64,000 nucleotides of DNA from Cherax quadricarinatus (GCF_038502225.1 NC_091369.1:9612305-9676304), one strand, 5' to 3'; positions 10,890 through 20,239 are shown, counted from the first letter of the stretch. Notes: generated by a model from the letters alone, not told the origin. Numbers and translations: made by a program.

Positions 10890-11330
10890 AGCGCCGTGAG
10901 CACAATAAAAGAGCATTCTATCAACATCCATGGGGCCCAGACTATTAGAAACACTGGAGATCAATCAGGATATGTGGGCCGCTAGTACCTACATACTAGT
11001 TGACCAGGCAAGCATTAACCCGTAAACGGTCAAAGCAGATCTACGTCCATATGCGTAGTGCTCCAAAAGTAGATTACGTTTTTTTTTTTTTACATATTGT
11101 CAAATATAACAAAAAAAAACGTAGATCAAAGTTTTTTTTACACGTTTCCAAATGAAAAAAAAAAAGATCTACTTTTTTTACATTCAAATGTTGAAAAAAC
11201 GTATGTATACGTTTGGACTGTTTGCGGGTTATTAAACAAGCCTGGCCCAGGGCCTGACTGCGGGAGTAGGAAAAAATCTGGAAGCCCTTCACAGGCATAT
11301 CAAATGCAAAGGTTCCTGGAGTAGTCTAGG
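10890..11330 (+). mobile_element. LINE end A, sense, interrupted
   Basis: It runs from TCAACATCCATGGGGCCC through GTTGACCAGGCAAGCA, where a MITE (11019-11231) is inserted. It resumes at ACAAGCCTGGCCCAGGGCC and ends near CATATCAAATGCAAAGG. The intact copy at 7207 reads AGCACCAGACAAGCC across the same point. Confidence 0.7.
11019..11231. mobile_element. piggyBac-like MITE, copy 2, inside LINE A
   Basis: It starts CCCGTAAACGGTCAAAG after TTAA (11015-11018). It ends in GTTTGGACTGTTTGCGGG with TTAA at 11232-11235. It shares ACGTAGATCTACG-type palindromes and poly-A/T blocks with copy 1, but lies in the opposite orientation: GAGCACTACGCATG in copy 1 is read here as CATATGCGTAGTGCTC. Three extra bases at the right junction suggest small end decay. 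Confidence 0.75.
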
Positions 11331-11445
11331 CGAATTTGCTAATTTAAATTGGCATTTGCACCAGCACATACAAACCTATGAAGGTCGACATATACAGTCA
11401 CCTGAGTATTAACAAGTTAACTGGACATAATTGAGTGTAAGAACG

Positions 11446-11500
11446 ATTAACTACAATGCGTATTATCCATCCCTATGAGGAACTTTTGCTAAGAACGATT
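11446..11500 (+). repeat. Dispersed repeat, partner at 13112-13160
   Basis: GATTAACTACAATGCG, ATTATCCATC and TATGAGGAA recur in the same order at 13119-13160. They bracket the CR1-like LINE, so the two copies may be flanks split or duplicated around it. Confidence 0.55.
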
Positions 11501-11504
11501 AACT

Positions 11505-12930
11505 AGGAACATAAAGAAGGAACACTGCAGCAGGCGCTCTGGCCCATGCGAGGCAGGTCCAAGTCCCTCACCGGCCCAAGCCAATGCCCCAACCTAGTCA
11601 GGTCAGGTCACATTCACTTAAGGAGCACGGCATCTGACCTAATAGCACAAGCTAGTCAGGTCAAACACCCACTTACGTATTTATCTAACCTATTTTTAAA
11701 ACTACACAACGTTTTAGCTTCTACGACGGTACTCGGGAGTTCGTTCCACTCATCCACAACTATTACCAAACCAGTGCTTTCCTTTTTTTTTTTTTTTTTT
11801 TTTCAACAAACCGGCCGTATCCCACCAAGGCAGGGTGGCCCAAAAAGAAAAACGAAAGTTTCTCTTTTTAAATTTAGTAATTTATACGGGAGAAGGGGTT
11901 ACTAGCCCCTTGCTCCTGGCATTTTAGTCGCCTCTTACAACACGCATGGCTTACGGAGGAAGAATTCTGTTCCACTTCCCCATGGAGATAAGAGGAAATA
12001 AACAACAACAAGAACTAGAAAGAAAATAGAAGAAAACCCAGAGGGATGTGTATATATACATACATAAATATGCTTGTACATGTATGTGTAGTGTGACCTA
12101 AGTTTAAGTAGAAGTAGCAAGACATACCTGAAATCTTGCATGTTTATGAGACAGAAAAAAAGGACACCAGCAATCCTACCATCATGTAAAACAATTACAG
12201 GCTTAGTGCTTTCCTATATCCTTGAATTTGAATTTTACCAACTTAAAACCACTGCTGCGAGTCCTGTCTTGGCTAGATATTTTTAGCACGCTATTTACAT
12301 CCCCTTTATTTATTCATGTTTTCCATTTATACGCCTCAATCATATCCCCCATAATTATACGCCTTTCTAGAGAGTGCAGATTCATGGCCCTCAGTCAATT
12401 CTCATAGGAAAGATCTCTGATACATGGGATCAACTGTCATCCTCCTTTGTACGTTTTCCAGAGCATTTATACCTATTCTGTATTATGGTGACCAGAACTG
12501 TGCAGCATAATCTAAATGAGGCCTAACCAAAGATATATATAGTTGTAGAACAACCTGCTTCTTGATATGAAGCCAAGGATTCTGCTCGCTTTATTGCGAA
12601 CACTTATGCATTGTTATCTTGGTTTTAGATTACTGCTAACCAGAACTCCCAAATCCTTTTCGCAGTCAGTAATATTAAGACCTACATTATTTAGTTTATA
12701 TGTGGCATGGTTATTTTCCTGTCCAATGTTTAGAACTTTGCATATGTCTATGTTAAACTGCATCTGCCATTTCTCCGACCACTGCATCAGTCTATTTAAA
12801 TCTTCCTGGAGTGCTCTAATGTCCTTGTCAGAATGAATTCGTTGGCCTTTTTTTTGGTGTCATCGGCAAACTTTCTTATATCGCTATTTATTCCCTCATC
12901 TATGTCGTTAAGGCAGATTGTGAACAAAGA
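11505..12930 (-). mobile_element. CR1-like LINE, minus strand, interrupted
   Basis: The minus-strand 3' end is at 11505. It shares GGCCCATGCGAGGCAGGTCC with the plus-strand fragment at 16757, which ends in a TTCTTATG repeat typical of CR1-type 3' ends. The body is heavily stopped. At its upstream end the minus frame (12796-13038) reads NDIDEGINSDIRKFADDTKK, which holds the RT catalytic FADD box. About 420 bp of RTE-like LINE is inserted at 11784. Assignment to CR1 is an inference. Confidence 0.6.
11784..12204 (-). mobile_element. RTE-like LINE 3' end inserted in CR1-like LINE
   Basis: On the plus strand it begins with a 19-T run (the A tail of a minus-strand element), then CCCACCAAGGCAGGGTGGCC, the reverse complement of the 3' end at 5820. 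An 11-bp direct repeat AGTGCTTTCCT flanks it (11773-11783 and 12205-12215), a clear target-site duplication. It is severely 5'-truncated and non-coding. Confidence 0.85.
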
Positions 12931-13062
12931 AATTGGAGCTACTCTCCAATTCCTTGGATGTAACCCAATTACGTCCCATTCCCCAGGCGCGGCATGAACC
13001 TTCCACACGAAAATAACAATAATAAATAAAATTAACAATACAACAACAATGCTACAACAAAA
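12930..13062 (+). repeat. Family D repeat with A/T-rich tail
   Basis: TCCTTGGATGTAACCC, CCATTCCCCAGGCGCGGC and ATGAACCTTCCACACG are followed by an AATAATAAATAA tail. Copies recur at 18183, 19570, 40180, 49090, 53855 and 57022. A trinucleotide tail suggests a SINE or LINE 3' end. Confidence 0.6.
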
Positions 13063-13106
13063 GATACCACTACGATGAGTATTATTTATCCCTGTACGAG
13101 GAACTC

Positions 13107-13535
13107 TTGCTAAAGAACATTAACTACAATGCGGATTATCCATCGCTATATGAGGAATTTTTCGATATATTCCAAGACAAACACAAATATATAGACATCC
13201 TAGCCGGCACCTGTAAGCATCGACCATGGCGAGAGGTACCCGGCGGATTCTCTCTCCAGTGTGCTGGTGCTAAATCAGCAGAGAGAACCTGTGACAATCT
13301 TGCCTATCTTTATGGTCTGTCCAAGGCCTCTAAAATAGCGAAAATCTTAGCCAAACATTTATTCAGTCCTCAGTGTTTCGTAATCACACCAACACTCCTG
13401 GGACACTCTTCATCATCGCCCTCCTGCGGAGGCGACGGCGGAGGTGATGGTGATGTTGGTGGCGGCGGCGGCGGGGACGACGGCGGCGGCGGTTCCACCT
13501 TTTCCTCCCGTAACGAAACCGACAAATGGCTTTAG
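13107..13535 (+). other. 142-codon ORF of doubtful reality
   Basis: The first half includes the dispersed repeat shared with 11446. The last third is a GGC/GAC/GGT trinucleotide run giving a Gly/Asp tract (near residues 107-129). I recognise no domain. Because the frame starts in a repeat and ends in a microsatellite, it is probably not a gene. Confidence 0.25.
13425..13500. repeat. GC-rich trinucleotide tract
   Basis: Imperfect (GGC/GGT/GAC)n, one of the most GC-rich patches in this part of the window. Confidence 0.8.
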
Positions 13536-13793
13536 GGTCATCATGGGAAGGAGTGGAGGGAGGAGTTACGCTGCGTAACTTTAAGAGGTAGATTAAGTTT
13601 TTATAATTACACACACAAGTATTTTGTTTGAAGTCAATGCAGGAAGTAGCTCATGTTCAGGAACAGTGTCTAAAGTAGCTCATAAAAATTACACAAGCTA
13701 GAACGTTGATCACCTATTATGATGTACGACTTGACCATATGGCCGTTGTGATGAATAAGACATGTGCAACACCTGCAAAACCTGGCTGGCGAA

Positions 13794-13860
13794 CAAGATA
13801 ATAAATAAGACGTGTTGCAAATGCGTCTTATTTATTATCTTGTTGGTATTGTATACCTCT
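13794..13860 (+). repeat. 19-bp perfect hairpin plus element-tail module
   Basis: CAAGATAATAAATAAGACG (13794-13812) is repeated as its exact complement at 13824-13842. The right arm runs into TTGTTGGTATTGTATACC, the tail module that follows hammerhead-bearing elements elsewhere. It is probably a folded-back remnant of such a tail. Confidence 0.7.
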
Positions 13861-13949
13861 ACTGCTACCATGGTCTCTTAAGTACCAATTTTCCCATTCA
13901 GAATGGAAATTACCAATGTAAAAATGGAATATAAACTGTCAGCAGCCAT

Positions 13950-14022
13950 CTGATATACCTTTGATGAGTTTCGAGTCTTACTACTCTCTGAGCCCGGCCA
14001 TGGGCCAGGCTCGTCTGATATT
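13950..14022 (-). mobile_element. LINE end A, antisense, 3' tip
   Basis: The plus strand reads GATATACCTTTGATGAGTTT and GCCCGGCCATGGGCCAGGCT, the reverse of the family A 3' UTR. Confidence 0.7.
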
Positions 14023-14249
14023 TATTTACAATATTAGACAATAACGACACAACCTCATGTTAATTTTGTATCAAATATTAAGAATGATACATTATAGCTA
14101 TAAAAATTAATTTTAAAATGCAAATTATTTATAAACAAACTATTCTGTTATATATAATTAATTATGTTATAAATTAAGAATGAAATCTGTTCAATGTTTT
14201 CTATACTTTGCCAAGATTACATTATTCTTTTGTCTCATTTGTCTATCAC

Positions 14250-14650
14250 TGTATATTGTATCACTGTATATTGTATCAGTGTATATTGTATCAGTGTATA
14301 TTGTATCAGTGTATATCGTATCAGTGTATATCGTATCAGTGTATATTGTATCAGTGTATATTGTATCAGTGTATATTGTATCAGTGTATATCGTATCAGT
14401 GTATATCGTATCAGTGTATATTGTATCAGTGTATATTGTATCAGTGTATATCGTATCACTGTATATTGTATCAGTGTATATTGTATCAGTGTATATTGTA
14501 TCAGTGTATATCGTATCAGTGTATATTGTATCAGTGTATATCGTATCAGTGTATATCGTATCAGTGTATATTGTATCAGTGTATATTGTATCAGTGTATA
14601 TTGTATCAGTGTATTGTATCACTATTTTATCACTGTATATTGTATCACTG
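14250..14650 (+). repeat. 15-bp satellite array, variant TGTATATTGTATCAG
   Basis: About 27 tandem copies, mostly ending TCAG, with occasional TATC units (ATC for ATT) in clusters. Period 15 keeps all frames open, which creates long spurious YIVSV, YCISV and TDTIY peptides on both strands. It abuts the 3' end of the gag/hammerhead element exactly at 14650. Confidence 0.97.
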
Positions 14651-14691
14651 GTTTAGAAAGACACGTAAGCAAACACTAACATATTTATTAG

Positions 14692-14722
14692 AAAACGTTT
14701 CGGTCCTGGGACCTTGATCACT
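14692..14722 (-). ncRNA. Hammerhead ribozyme-like core, 3' end of gag element
   Basis: Minus-strand order: TGATCAA (cf. CTGATGA), stem II GGTCC/GGACC with a short loop, GAAACG. AATAAA follows (plus 14684-14689 as TTTATT). The box 1 change probably weakens cleavage. Confidence 0.55.
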
Positions 14723-14995
14723 TCTAACATACAGAGGCAAAGCAAACAAGTTTAGGTAAGATCCCAATGGGATGAGCGGGGAAGACGGGACAGATGAAGA
14801 ATAGCTCTGGAGAGGAGTGTTCTTAGTAAGAGAAATAGAGCCAGGGCTTAACCCAGCAGCTAAGGCGATCGTGGGGCAGACTTGAGAACAGGAATAGCAG
14901 GGACTGTTGCATTGAACTTGTTGTAGTTGAAGTCTTGAATCTTGAGTAGCTGGCAGCAGGCTAGGTCACATCAGAGGGTAGAACACATATTGGAG

Positions 14996-16531
14996 TTATA
15001 GGAGTAACTGAGGAGGCAGGTTAGCAATGGAGCCATTTTCAAACTTTTTGAAGCTGCTTCTAGATAGGTGGTATAATTTAGCCTTGTTGCTGAAGGTGAA
15101 ACGTAGAGGCTTGATGAACTCAAGAACTTGGGTGAGTGTGAAGTGAAGCGGTGATTCACATGCATACTTGACTGTTCCAGCACCGAGGCTTTTGTAGAGT
15201 TCAGTACAGGTCATGGTGTCAGTATTTGAAGGAGAAGTGTAAAAGGTAAGGTTTTCCCATGAGGGTTTACTGGAGTCGTCGTTATCTTCCTCTTCTGGAG
15301 TGGATTCACTGGGAGAATCTACAATGGTGGTAGCAGGTGACTGAGGTTCGACAGGAGCAGCTGTGAGGTGTAATGGTTGTGTAACAGCAGGCTGGGAGAG
15401 GTGGGAGGCGGTGGTTGAGGCAACTTGATCAACGTTGTCAGCGGTGGAAGTGGTTATAGAAGTTACAGGAGCAGTTGCTTGGGCAGGAGACAGATCTGCA
15501 GGTGCAGTAAAGTTCAGGACGTTGGGAAGGATCTTGAGGATGTCTTCTGAAGGTGTGGATTCCGGAAAATTGAAGGCAGGCATGTTGTTCAGACGGAATA
15601 GTTCGTTAATAGTGGTGTTGAAAGTGCCGGGGCTTGCTGCGTTTGCAAGGTGTGCATACACCATGCAGTACAGCACCTTGGAAGGAGCACCGTCGGGGAG
15701 TGGAGAGAGGGAGTTGCTGGGCGATGGTGCCTGTAGATTAGCGTGTAGAGTCTTGATGGCATCGGTTTGTGGTTTGGTTATTGCAGCATATGTCGGTGAA
15801 TTGGAGGTCTTCAGAACTTTAGTTTTCTTCAATATGATTTCTTTCCTGAGTGGGCACTTAGCTGCAAGGGTATGATGATTACCCTTGCAGTTAAGACATG
15901 TTGGTGTTGTAGTAATGGTGCAGGATCTGAAATCGTGTCCATCATTCCCACATTTTGAACAAAACTTCTTATTCTTGATGGGGCAGTCCTTGGTGGTGTG
16001 ATTATAGGAGTAGCAGGTCCAGCAGTGGGAGATGTATGTGAAACGTTCTTGTTCTATATGACTTGGGTGAATGTGGTAATATGAGATGGCCAGACCGTCA
16101 GAGAGAGCTTGGGCAGCCATGGAGATGTCTGAGAATGTAATCTTTAGCATTGATGTGGCGTTGGGGATCTTTGAGATGCTGTCTACCGAGGCCCACGTGT
16201 TTTGTTCCTCAATAGATGTCTTCAGTGCTTCAATAGAGAGAGAGGTGACGATATTGTCAAGTCTTTTCACAAAGACCGAACGTTTCGACTTCAAGAATGG
16301 AGACGGGGATAGAGTGAATTGTTGTGTTTGTAGGGTCCTGATTGAAGAGTCGTCCATTAATTTTAGTGCTTCCGTGTCATCTGTGCAGACGACAATGAAG
16401 GAGTCTTTCAGAGAGTGGATTGCCGTAAATTTGACCTGCAGGCAGGTCCTAACGACGGTAGCTAAAGCTAACTTCGAGGAGTCATTTATTGCACCATTCA
16501 CAGGCTTGATTTTCACACGATTCGACAGCAT
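14996..16531 (-). CDS. Gag-like ORF1 protein with three CCHC zinc knuckles
   Basis: An intact 511-codon ORF, the longest credible one here. Residues 1-165 suggest two RRM-like halves: strands SFIVVCTD (44-51), SVFVKRLD (85-92) and MLKITFSD (128-135). Residues 170-226 hold three zinc knuckles: C170-C173-H178-C183, C191-C194-H199-C204, and C212-C215-H219/220-C226. The basic KCPLRKEIILKKTK follows. Residues 340-425 are Pro/Ser/Thr-rich, then acidic (EEEDNDD). The C-terminal 85 residues look structured but match nothing I know. The architecture matches gag-like ORF1 nucleic-acid chaperones of Jockey-type LINEs, which bind element RNA. The start at 16531 is the first ATG after the TATA-like region, and no longer upstream frame exists. 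No RT ORF follows: the stop is 258 bp from the element end. The missing ORF2 is the oddity. Confidence 0.75.
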   Translation of the reverse strand: MLSNRVKIKPVNGAINDSSKLALATVVRTCLQVKFTAIHSLKDSFIVVCTDDTEALKLMDDSSIRTLQTQQFTLSPSPFLKSKRSVFVKRLDNIVTSLSIEALKTSIEEQNTWASVDSISKIPNATSMLKITFSDISMAAQALSDGLAISYYHIHPSHIEQERFTYISHCWTCYSYNHTTKDCPIKNKKFCSKCGNDGHDFRSCTITTTPTCLNCKGNHHTLAAKCPLRKEIILKKTKVLKTSNSPTYAAITKPQTDAIKTLHANLQAPSPSNSLSPLPDGAPSKVLYCMVYAHLANAASPGTFNTTINELFRLNNMPAFNFPESTPSEDILKILPNVLNFTAPADLSPAQATAPVTSITTSTADNVDQVASTTASHLSQPAVTQPLHLTAAPVEPQSPATTIVDSPSESTPEEEDNDDSSKPSWENLTFYTSPSNTDTMTCTELYKSLGAGTVKYACESPLHFTLTQVLEFIKPLRFTFSNKAKLYHLSRSSFKKFENGSIANLPPQLLL

Positions 16532-16651
16532 TGTGAAAAGGATATCACGTTTGTAGAATATAAATTCTACACCCCGACGGGGTCGAAGAGAGGCTTCTTG
16601 CGGTGTAGAGCAACTGTATGATCGGACTGAACCTTTTTCGAATACGACGCA

Positions 16652-16713
16652 TACAGAGGTAGAAAGACATTATATATATAGCCGGAGAGTGAGATGTGAC
16701 GCACGTGACCTGA
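16652..16713 (-). promoter_or_regulatory. TATA-containing 5' end of gag element
   Basis: Read on the minus strand: CACGTGCGTCAC, CTCACTCTCCGG, then TATATATATAATG about 140 bases before the ATG. It is an inverted copy of 16853-16914 (one mismatch in 62). Conservation in two elements of different length implies a functional 5' end, presumably a promoter. Confidence 0.5.
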
Positions 16714-16756
16714 CCAACAACACAGGAGTCACATGATTTCATCGTCTACCCGTCCT

Positions 16757-16848
16757 CATCATAGGTAGAGGTTGTTTTGATAAGGACCTGCCTCGCATGG
16801 GCCAGTAGGCCTTCTACAGTGTTCCTCCATTCTTATGTTCTTATGACA
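16757..16848 (+). mobile_element. CR1-like LINE 3' tip, sense
   Basis: GGACCTGCCTCGCATGGGCC, GTAGGCCTTCT and ACAGTGTTCCTCCA are followed by TTCTTATGTTCTTATG, an octamer repeat like CR1 3' termini. It is the plus-strand counterpart of the 3' end at 11505. Confidence 0.65.
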
Positions 16849-16852
16849 TTCC

Positions 16853-17030
16853 TCAGGTCACGTGCGTCACATCTCACTCTCCGCCTATATATATAATGTC
16901 TTTCTACCTCTGTATGTTAGAAGTGATCAAGGTCCCAGGACCGAAACGTTTTCTAATAAATATGTTATAGTGTTTGCTTACGTGTCTTTCTAAACCAACT
17001 TGTCGGTATTTATTACCAAGGTTTATACCA
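16853..17030 (+). mobile_element. Short derivative of the gag/hammerhead element
   Basis: The 5' TATA block (16853-16914) is joined directly to the hammerhead block (16907-16996). A tail TTGTCGGTATTTATTACC follows, and then the second satellite array. The gag ORF is absent. The fusion point is the shared word CCTCTGTATG, present at both inner ends of the long element, so recombination or template switching there could have produced it. Confidence 0.65.
16923..16962 (+). ncRNA. Hammerhead ribozyme-like core
   Basis: TGATCAA, stem II GGTCC/GGACC, GAAACG, then AATAAA at 16955-16960. It is identical in the core to the 14692 copy, so the TGATCAA box is probably this subfamily's own state, not random decay. 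Confidence 0.55.
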
Positions 17031-17605
17031 TATTGTATCACTGTATATTGTATCTCTGTATATTGTATCACTGTACATTGTATCACTACATTGTATCACT
17101 GTACATTGTATCACTGTATATTGTATCTGTACATTGTATCACTTTACATTTTATCACTGTACATTGTATCACTGTACATTGTATCTATGTATATTGTATC
17201 TCTGTATATTGTATCACTGTACATTGTATCACTGTACATTGTATCACTGTACATTGTATCACTGTACATTGTATCACTGTACATTGTATCACTGTACATT
17301 GTATCACTGTACATTGTATCACTGTACATTGTATCACTGTACATTGTATCACTGTACATTGTATCACTGTACATTGTATCACTGTACATTGTATCACTGT
17401 ACATTGTATCACTGTACATTGTATCACTGTACATTGTATCACTGTACATTGTATCACTGTACATTGTATCACTGTACATTGTATCACTGTACATTTTATC
17501 AGTGTATATTGTATCACTATATTGTATCACTGTATATTGTATCACTGTATATTGGATCGCTATATTGTATCACTGTATATTGTATCACTATATTGTATCA
17601 CTACA
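17031..17605 (+). repeat. 15-bp satellite array, variant TGTACATTGTATCAC
   Basis: About 38 copies. The central 17200-17490 block is almost perfectly uniform. Edge units are mixed and include the TATATTG form that dominates the left array. All frames are open by period, so the SLYIV, CITVH and YHCTL peptides are artefacts. Confidence 0.97.
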
Positions 17606-18180
17606 AAGCTAAAACTTGTATCCAGTTTACATTATTTTTCTATGATTGTTAATAGTTCATAGTCCTGTAAACAGTTTACTTTCAGATTCATGAGGCCTGG
17701 TCTGAGACGCAGTGGATGAAATTTATTAAAATACTTAGTTAATGGTTTGTGTGTGGCATTAACGTGTCGTATCTGAAGTTACTATAACTTTCAGAGTTAG
17801 CACACTGAAAGTAGAATGTAGATAGGTAAGCAGCTAGTTTATTAGTTTACAAAATGCTTTAACCATGTACATCATTCAGTGTTCTTGGCAATATATGCAA
17901 CACACAAAAAATGCAGAAAATTAACAAGAAACTACGATCAATAACACGGTACAAATAGTACTAAAAAACAAACAAGACTTGGAGCCACAGAGATCAGAGA
18001 AAAATCAGATGACTTCAGTGGAGTAGGTCGCACCACGCCAACCTCTGAATGCTGAAACCCTGCTGATACTATTGATGTGGGCACCTCGCCAGAAACAAGC
18101 TTACCGTGCCACCCGAAGGGTCCTCTACACTCTTCCACAACCACCTTCCTCTTAACACTAGTTGTTGAAGGTTGTTTTTG
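17606..18180. other. No gene seen
   Basis: A worn GGCCTGGTCTGAGAC phrase at 17695 recalls LINE B. Otherwise A/T-rich with no supported feature. Confidence 0.4.
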
Positions 18181-18182
18181 CT

Positions 18183-18300
18183 CAAAGAAATTGGAGCTAC
18201 TCTCCCCTTCCTTGGATCTAACCCAATTACGTTCCATTCCCCAGGCGCGGCATGAACCTTCCACACGAAAATAATATTAAGAATAAAATTAACAATACAA
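18183..18300 (+). repeat. Family D repeat
   Basis: AAATTGGAGCTACTCTCC, TTCCTTGGATCTAACCC and CCCCAGGCGCGGCATGAACC closely match 12930, including the ATAATATTAAGAATAAA tail. An (AAT)n run follows at 18355-18390. Confidence 0.7.
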
Positions 18301-19290
18301 CAACAGTGCTACAGCCGTAGTGCGACCATCACTAATACAAAAAATACTACTATTGTCAATAATAATAATAATAATAGAAATAATAATACATCTGTAACAG
18401 CTGTCATATTGCTATTACCTTAAATATTAAAGCACATGTTACAATACAACCAATCTTTTAGAAGTAATTAATCTTAGTTTTTAACTATTTAAGCCAGACA
18501 TTATCCGCCACTCCCCTCCCGCGCTTAGGTAATGTTTACTAGTAGTTACTGCACGTCAATGTAAGGTAATTAAATGTATATTAAAGTTACAATCTCTACT
18601 TACATCCTGCAAAAGTTGACGCATTCCCAGGTAGAAAAAAAAAGCAGTGTATTTGGAGAAGTGGTAATTACACTACTCAGTCCTTCCTTGGTACTATTCA
18701 ATCACAGTCCCCTTAGTATTGATAACCTATTCTTGTCCCACGAGTGATATTCGTACATTACATTCATAGGGGAATAGGATTCAATCCGATTCAAGAAATG
18801 GAGAGGCAGCTCCATTTCCTTGAATTAGGAATCCTTCAATGGAAGTGCCTTGATTCCACTGAAGGTCAACACTTACAGATATGAACGTTTCCTGGCGTTG
18901 CTCACCCACCGCTACCTTTTTTAATTTTATAATTAAATGTACGTCTTTACAGGTATGTGTAATCTAATTTCTTAAAAGCTTGCTGCCTCCTGATTCTATA
19001 TTACTAACAAAGTTCCTCAAATCAATTCCTGATCAGCCGAGCTGTGGTGTTTAAGTTACGGTATGCCTACCCCGTAGCTGCTTCTCATAGTCACCGTCAG
19101 AGGAGCTGCCTTCTTAGGCCTGTTTCCCATAGCACCCACCAGGGGGCTGGCACCAAGGTGGCTCATGTGACCAGCCCTCTCCCTCCCTCTGACGGCGGCT
19201 ACACTGAAGACAACACCTGCTTTTCCTTGGCCCTTGATTCGCGTCTCCACGGAAGAACCCATTTCCAATAAACCATGGTCTAGTCAACGT
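18300..19290. other. No gene seen; short family D and LINE traces
   Basis: A piece near 18795-18870 (CTTGATTCCACTGAAGGTC) may be family D. GATCAGCCGAGCTGTGGT at 19031 is a LINE B ORF2-tail word. GC rises at 19070-19260 without a supported exon. Confidence 0.35.
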
Positions 19291-19401
19291 GCGTTTACGT
19301 TATCCTGCATTGTTCCCAACTCTCCAGCTGCCCCACCATTCATCTCGGCAATTACGGCCAAGTGGGAATGCCCCAACCATCTACCTCCACGCTACACACC
19401 G

Positions 19402-19540
19402 ATTACATGTACGATGGACTACGTGTGGCCAGCAGTGATAGCCTGACTGATTAGACGTTGATCCATCGGGAGGCCTGGTCTGAGACCGGACAACGGGACC
19501 GCTGACCCCCGAATACATCCTTCAGGTATCCTGAATGGTT
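19402..19540 (+). mobile_element. LINE end B, sense
   Basis: GATGGACTACGTGTGGCCAG, GATAGCCTGACTGATTAGAC and GGGAGGCCTGGTCTGAGACC lead to GACCCCCGAA and a worn CAGGTATCC end. Confidence 0.65.
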
Positions 19541-19569
19541 AAAGACCGAGCCGGAATTACTGGATGGAT

Positions 19570-19775
19570 GATAGCTTCATCACTCCCTGTGCTGATCCGC
19601 ACGGATTTAGTGCGTCATGGAATACACCACCAACCACCCTTCAAGGGTGACTGGTGAAGGTGCATGACTCCATCCTTCCTCGGATTAGATCAGATTACTT
19701 CCCATTCCCCAGGCGCTGTACGACTCCTATTGGTTTAGCACTTGTTGGAAATAATAATAATAAAAATATTATTAT
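19570..19775 (+). repeat. Family D repeat, long copy
   Basis: It extends 5' of the usual piece (GGTGACTGGTGAAGGTGCAT). It ends in CCCCAGGCGCTGTACGACTC, GGTTTAGCACTTG and an (AAT)n tail. Confidence 0.65.
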
Positions 19776-20079
19776 TATTGGCCAGAAATTGGTGGTAGAG
19801 TGAATGTGTCACTCCTGCCAGGTACTTGATGTTCCTGAAATCTTCAACCTCACAATCTGTGACCTTGAATAAAGGACACACCTAGGAAACCCTTTAAACA
19901 GTCAAGATGCTCTTAACGAGCCACTGAGATGGTCATCTTATGATCAACACCTACGTCTAGAAATTTTCCCCCATAAATTAACTATAATAAAGTTGACATC
20001 AAGACAATAAGTTGGATTTAAGGTATATGAAATTTAACTCATCTCTGTAATTTTCCATTTTTTTGTGACAGAAAATATT

Positions 20080-20235
20080 TTAACATCAGATCAACCAGGC
20101 TGTGATGGATATGTGGGGCAGCGGGCCTCCAGCAGGAACAGCCTGGTTGACCAGGCAAGCACCAGACGAGCCTGGCCCATGGCCGGGGTCAGAGAGTAGA
20201 TAAACTCTCGAAACTCTTCAAAGGTATATCAAAGT
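20080..20235 (+). mobile_element. LINE end A, sense, best-preserved UTR
   Basis: AGATCAACCAGGCTGTGATG, GGTTGACCAGGCAAGCACC, GAGCCTGGCCCATGGCCGGG and CTCTTCAAAGGTATATCAAA occur in order. I use it as the consensus-like reference for the A 3' end. Confidence 0.85.
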
Positions 20236-20239
20236 ATTG

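Larger units (their letters stand above)
14650..16713 (-). mobile_element. Gag-ORF retroelement with hammerhead 3' end
   Basis: A 2.06-kb minus-strand element. Its 5' end (16713-16652) carries a CACGTG-containing start and TATATATATAATG. Then come a 120-nt leader, a 511-codon gag-like ORF (16531-14996), a 258-bp 3' UTR and a terminal block (14737-14650) with a hammerhead core, AATAAA and GTTTGCTTACGTGTC. Both ends match the short plus-strand element at 16853-16996: 61 of 62 bases at the 5' end and nearly all of about 88 at the 3' end. There is no reverse transcriptase or endonuclease. I infer a non-autonomous, gag-only retroelement mobilised in trans. An internally deleted parent that once had an RT ORF is the main alternative. 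Confidence 0.6.

Noticed and set aside
12567..12836. 89-codon plus-strand membrane-like protein
   Set aside because: It is the antisense of the CR1-like LINE; hydrophobicity comes from the complementary codons.
13107..13535. Gly/Asp-rich secreted or cold-shock-type protein
   Set aside because: The low-complexity part is a trinucleotide microsatellite and the start lies in a dispersed repeat.
14180..17662. Long ORFs (up to 220 codons) of YIVSV, YCISV, CITVH and TDTIY type
   Set aside because: They are forced by the 15-bp repeat period, which keeps every frame open on both strands.
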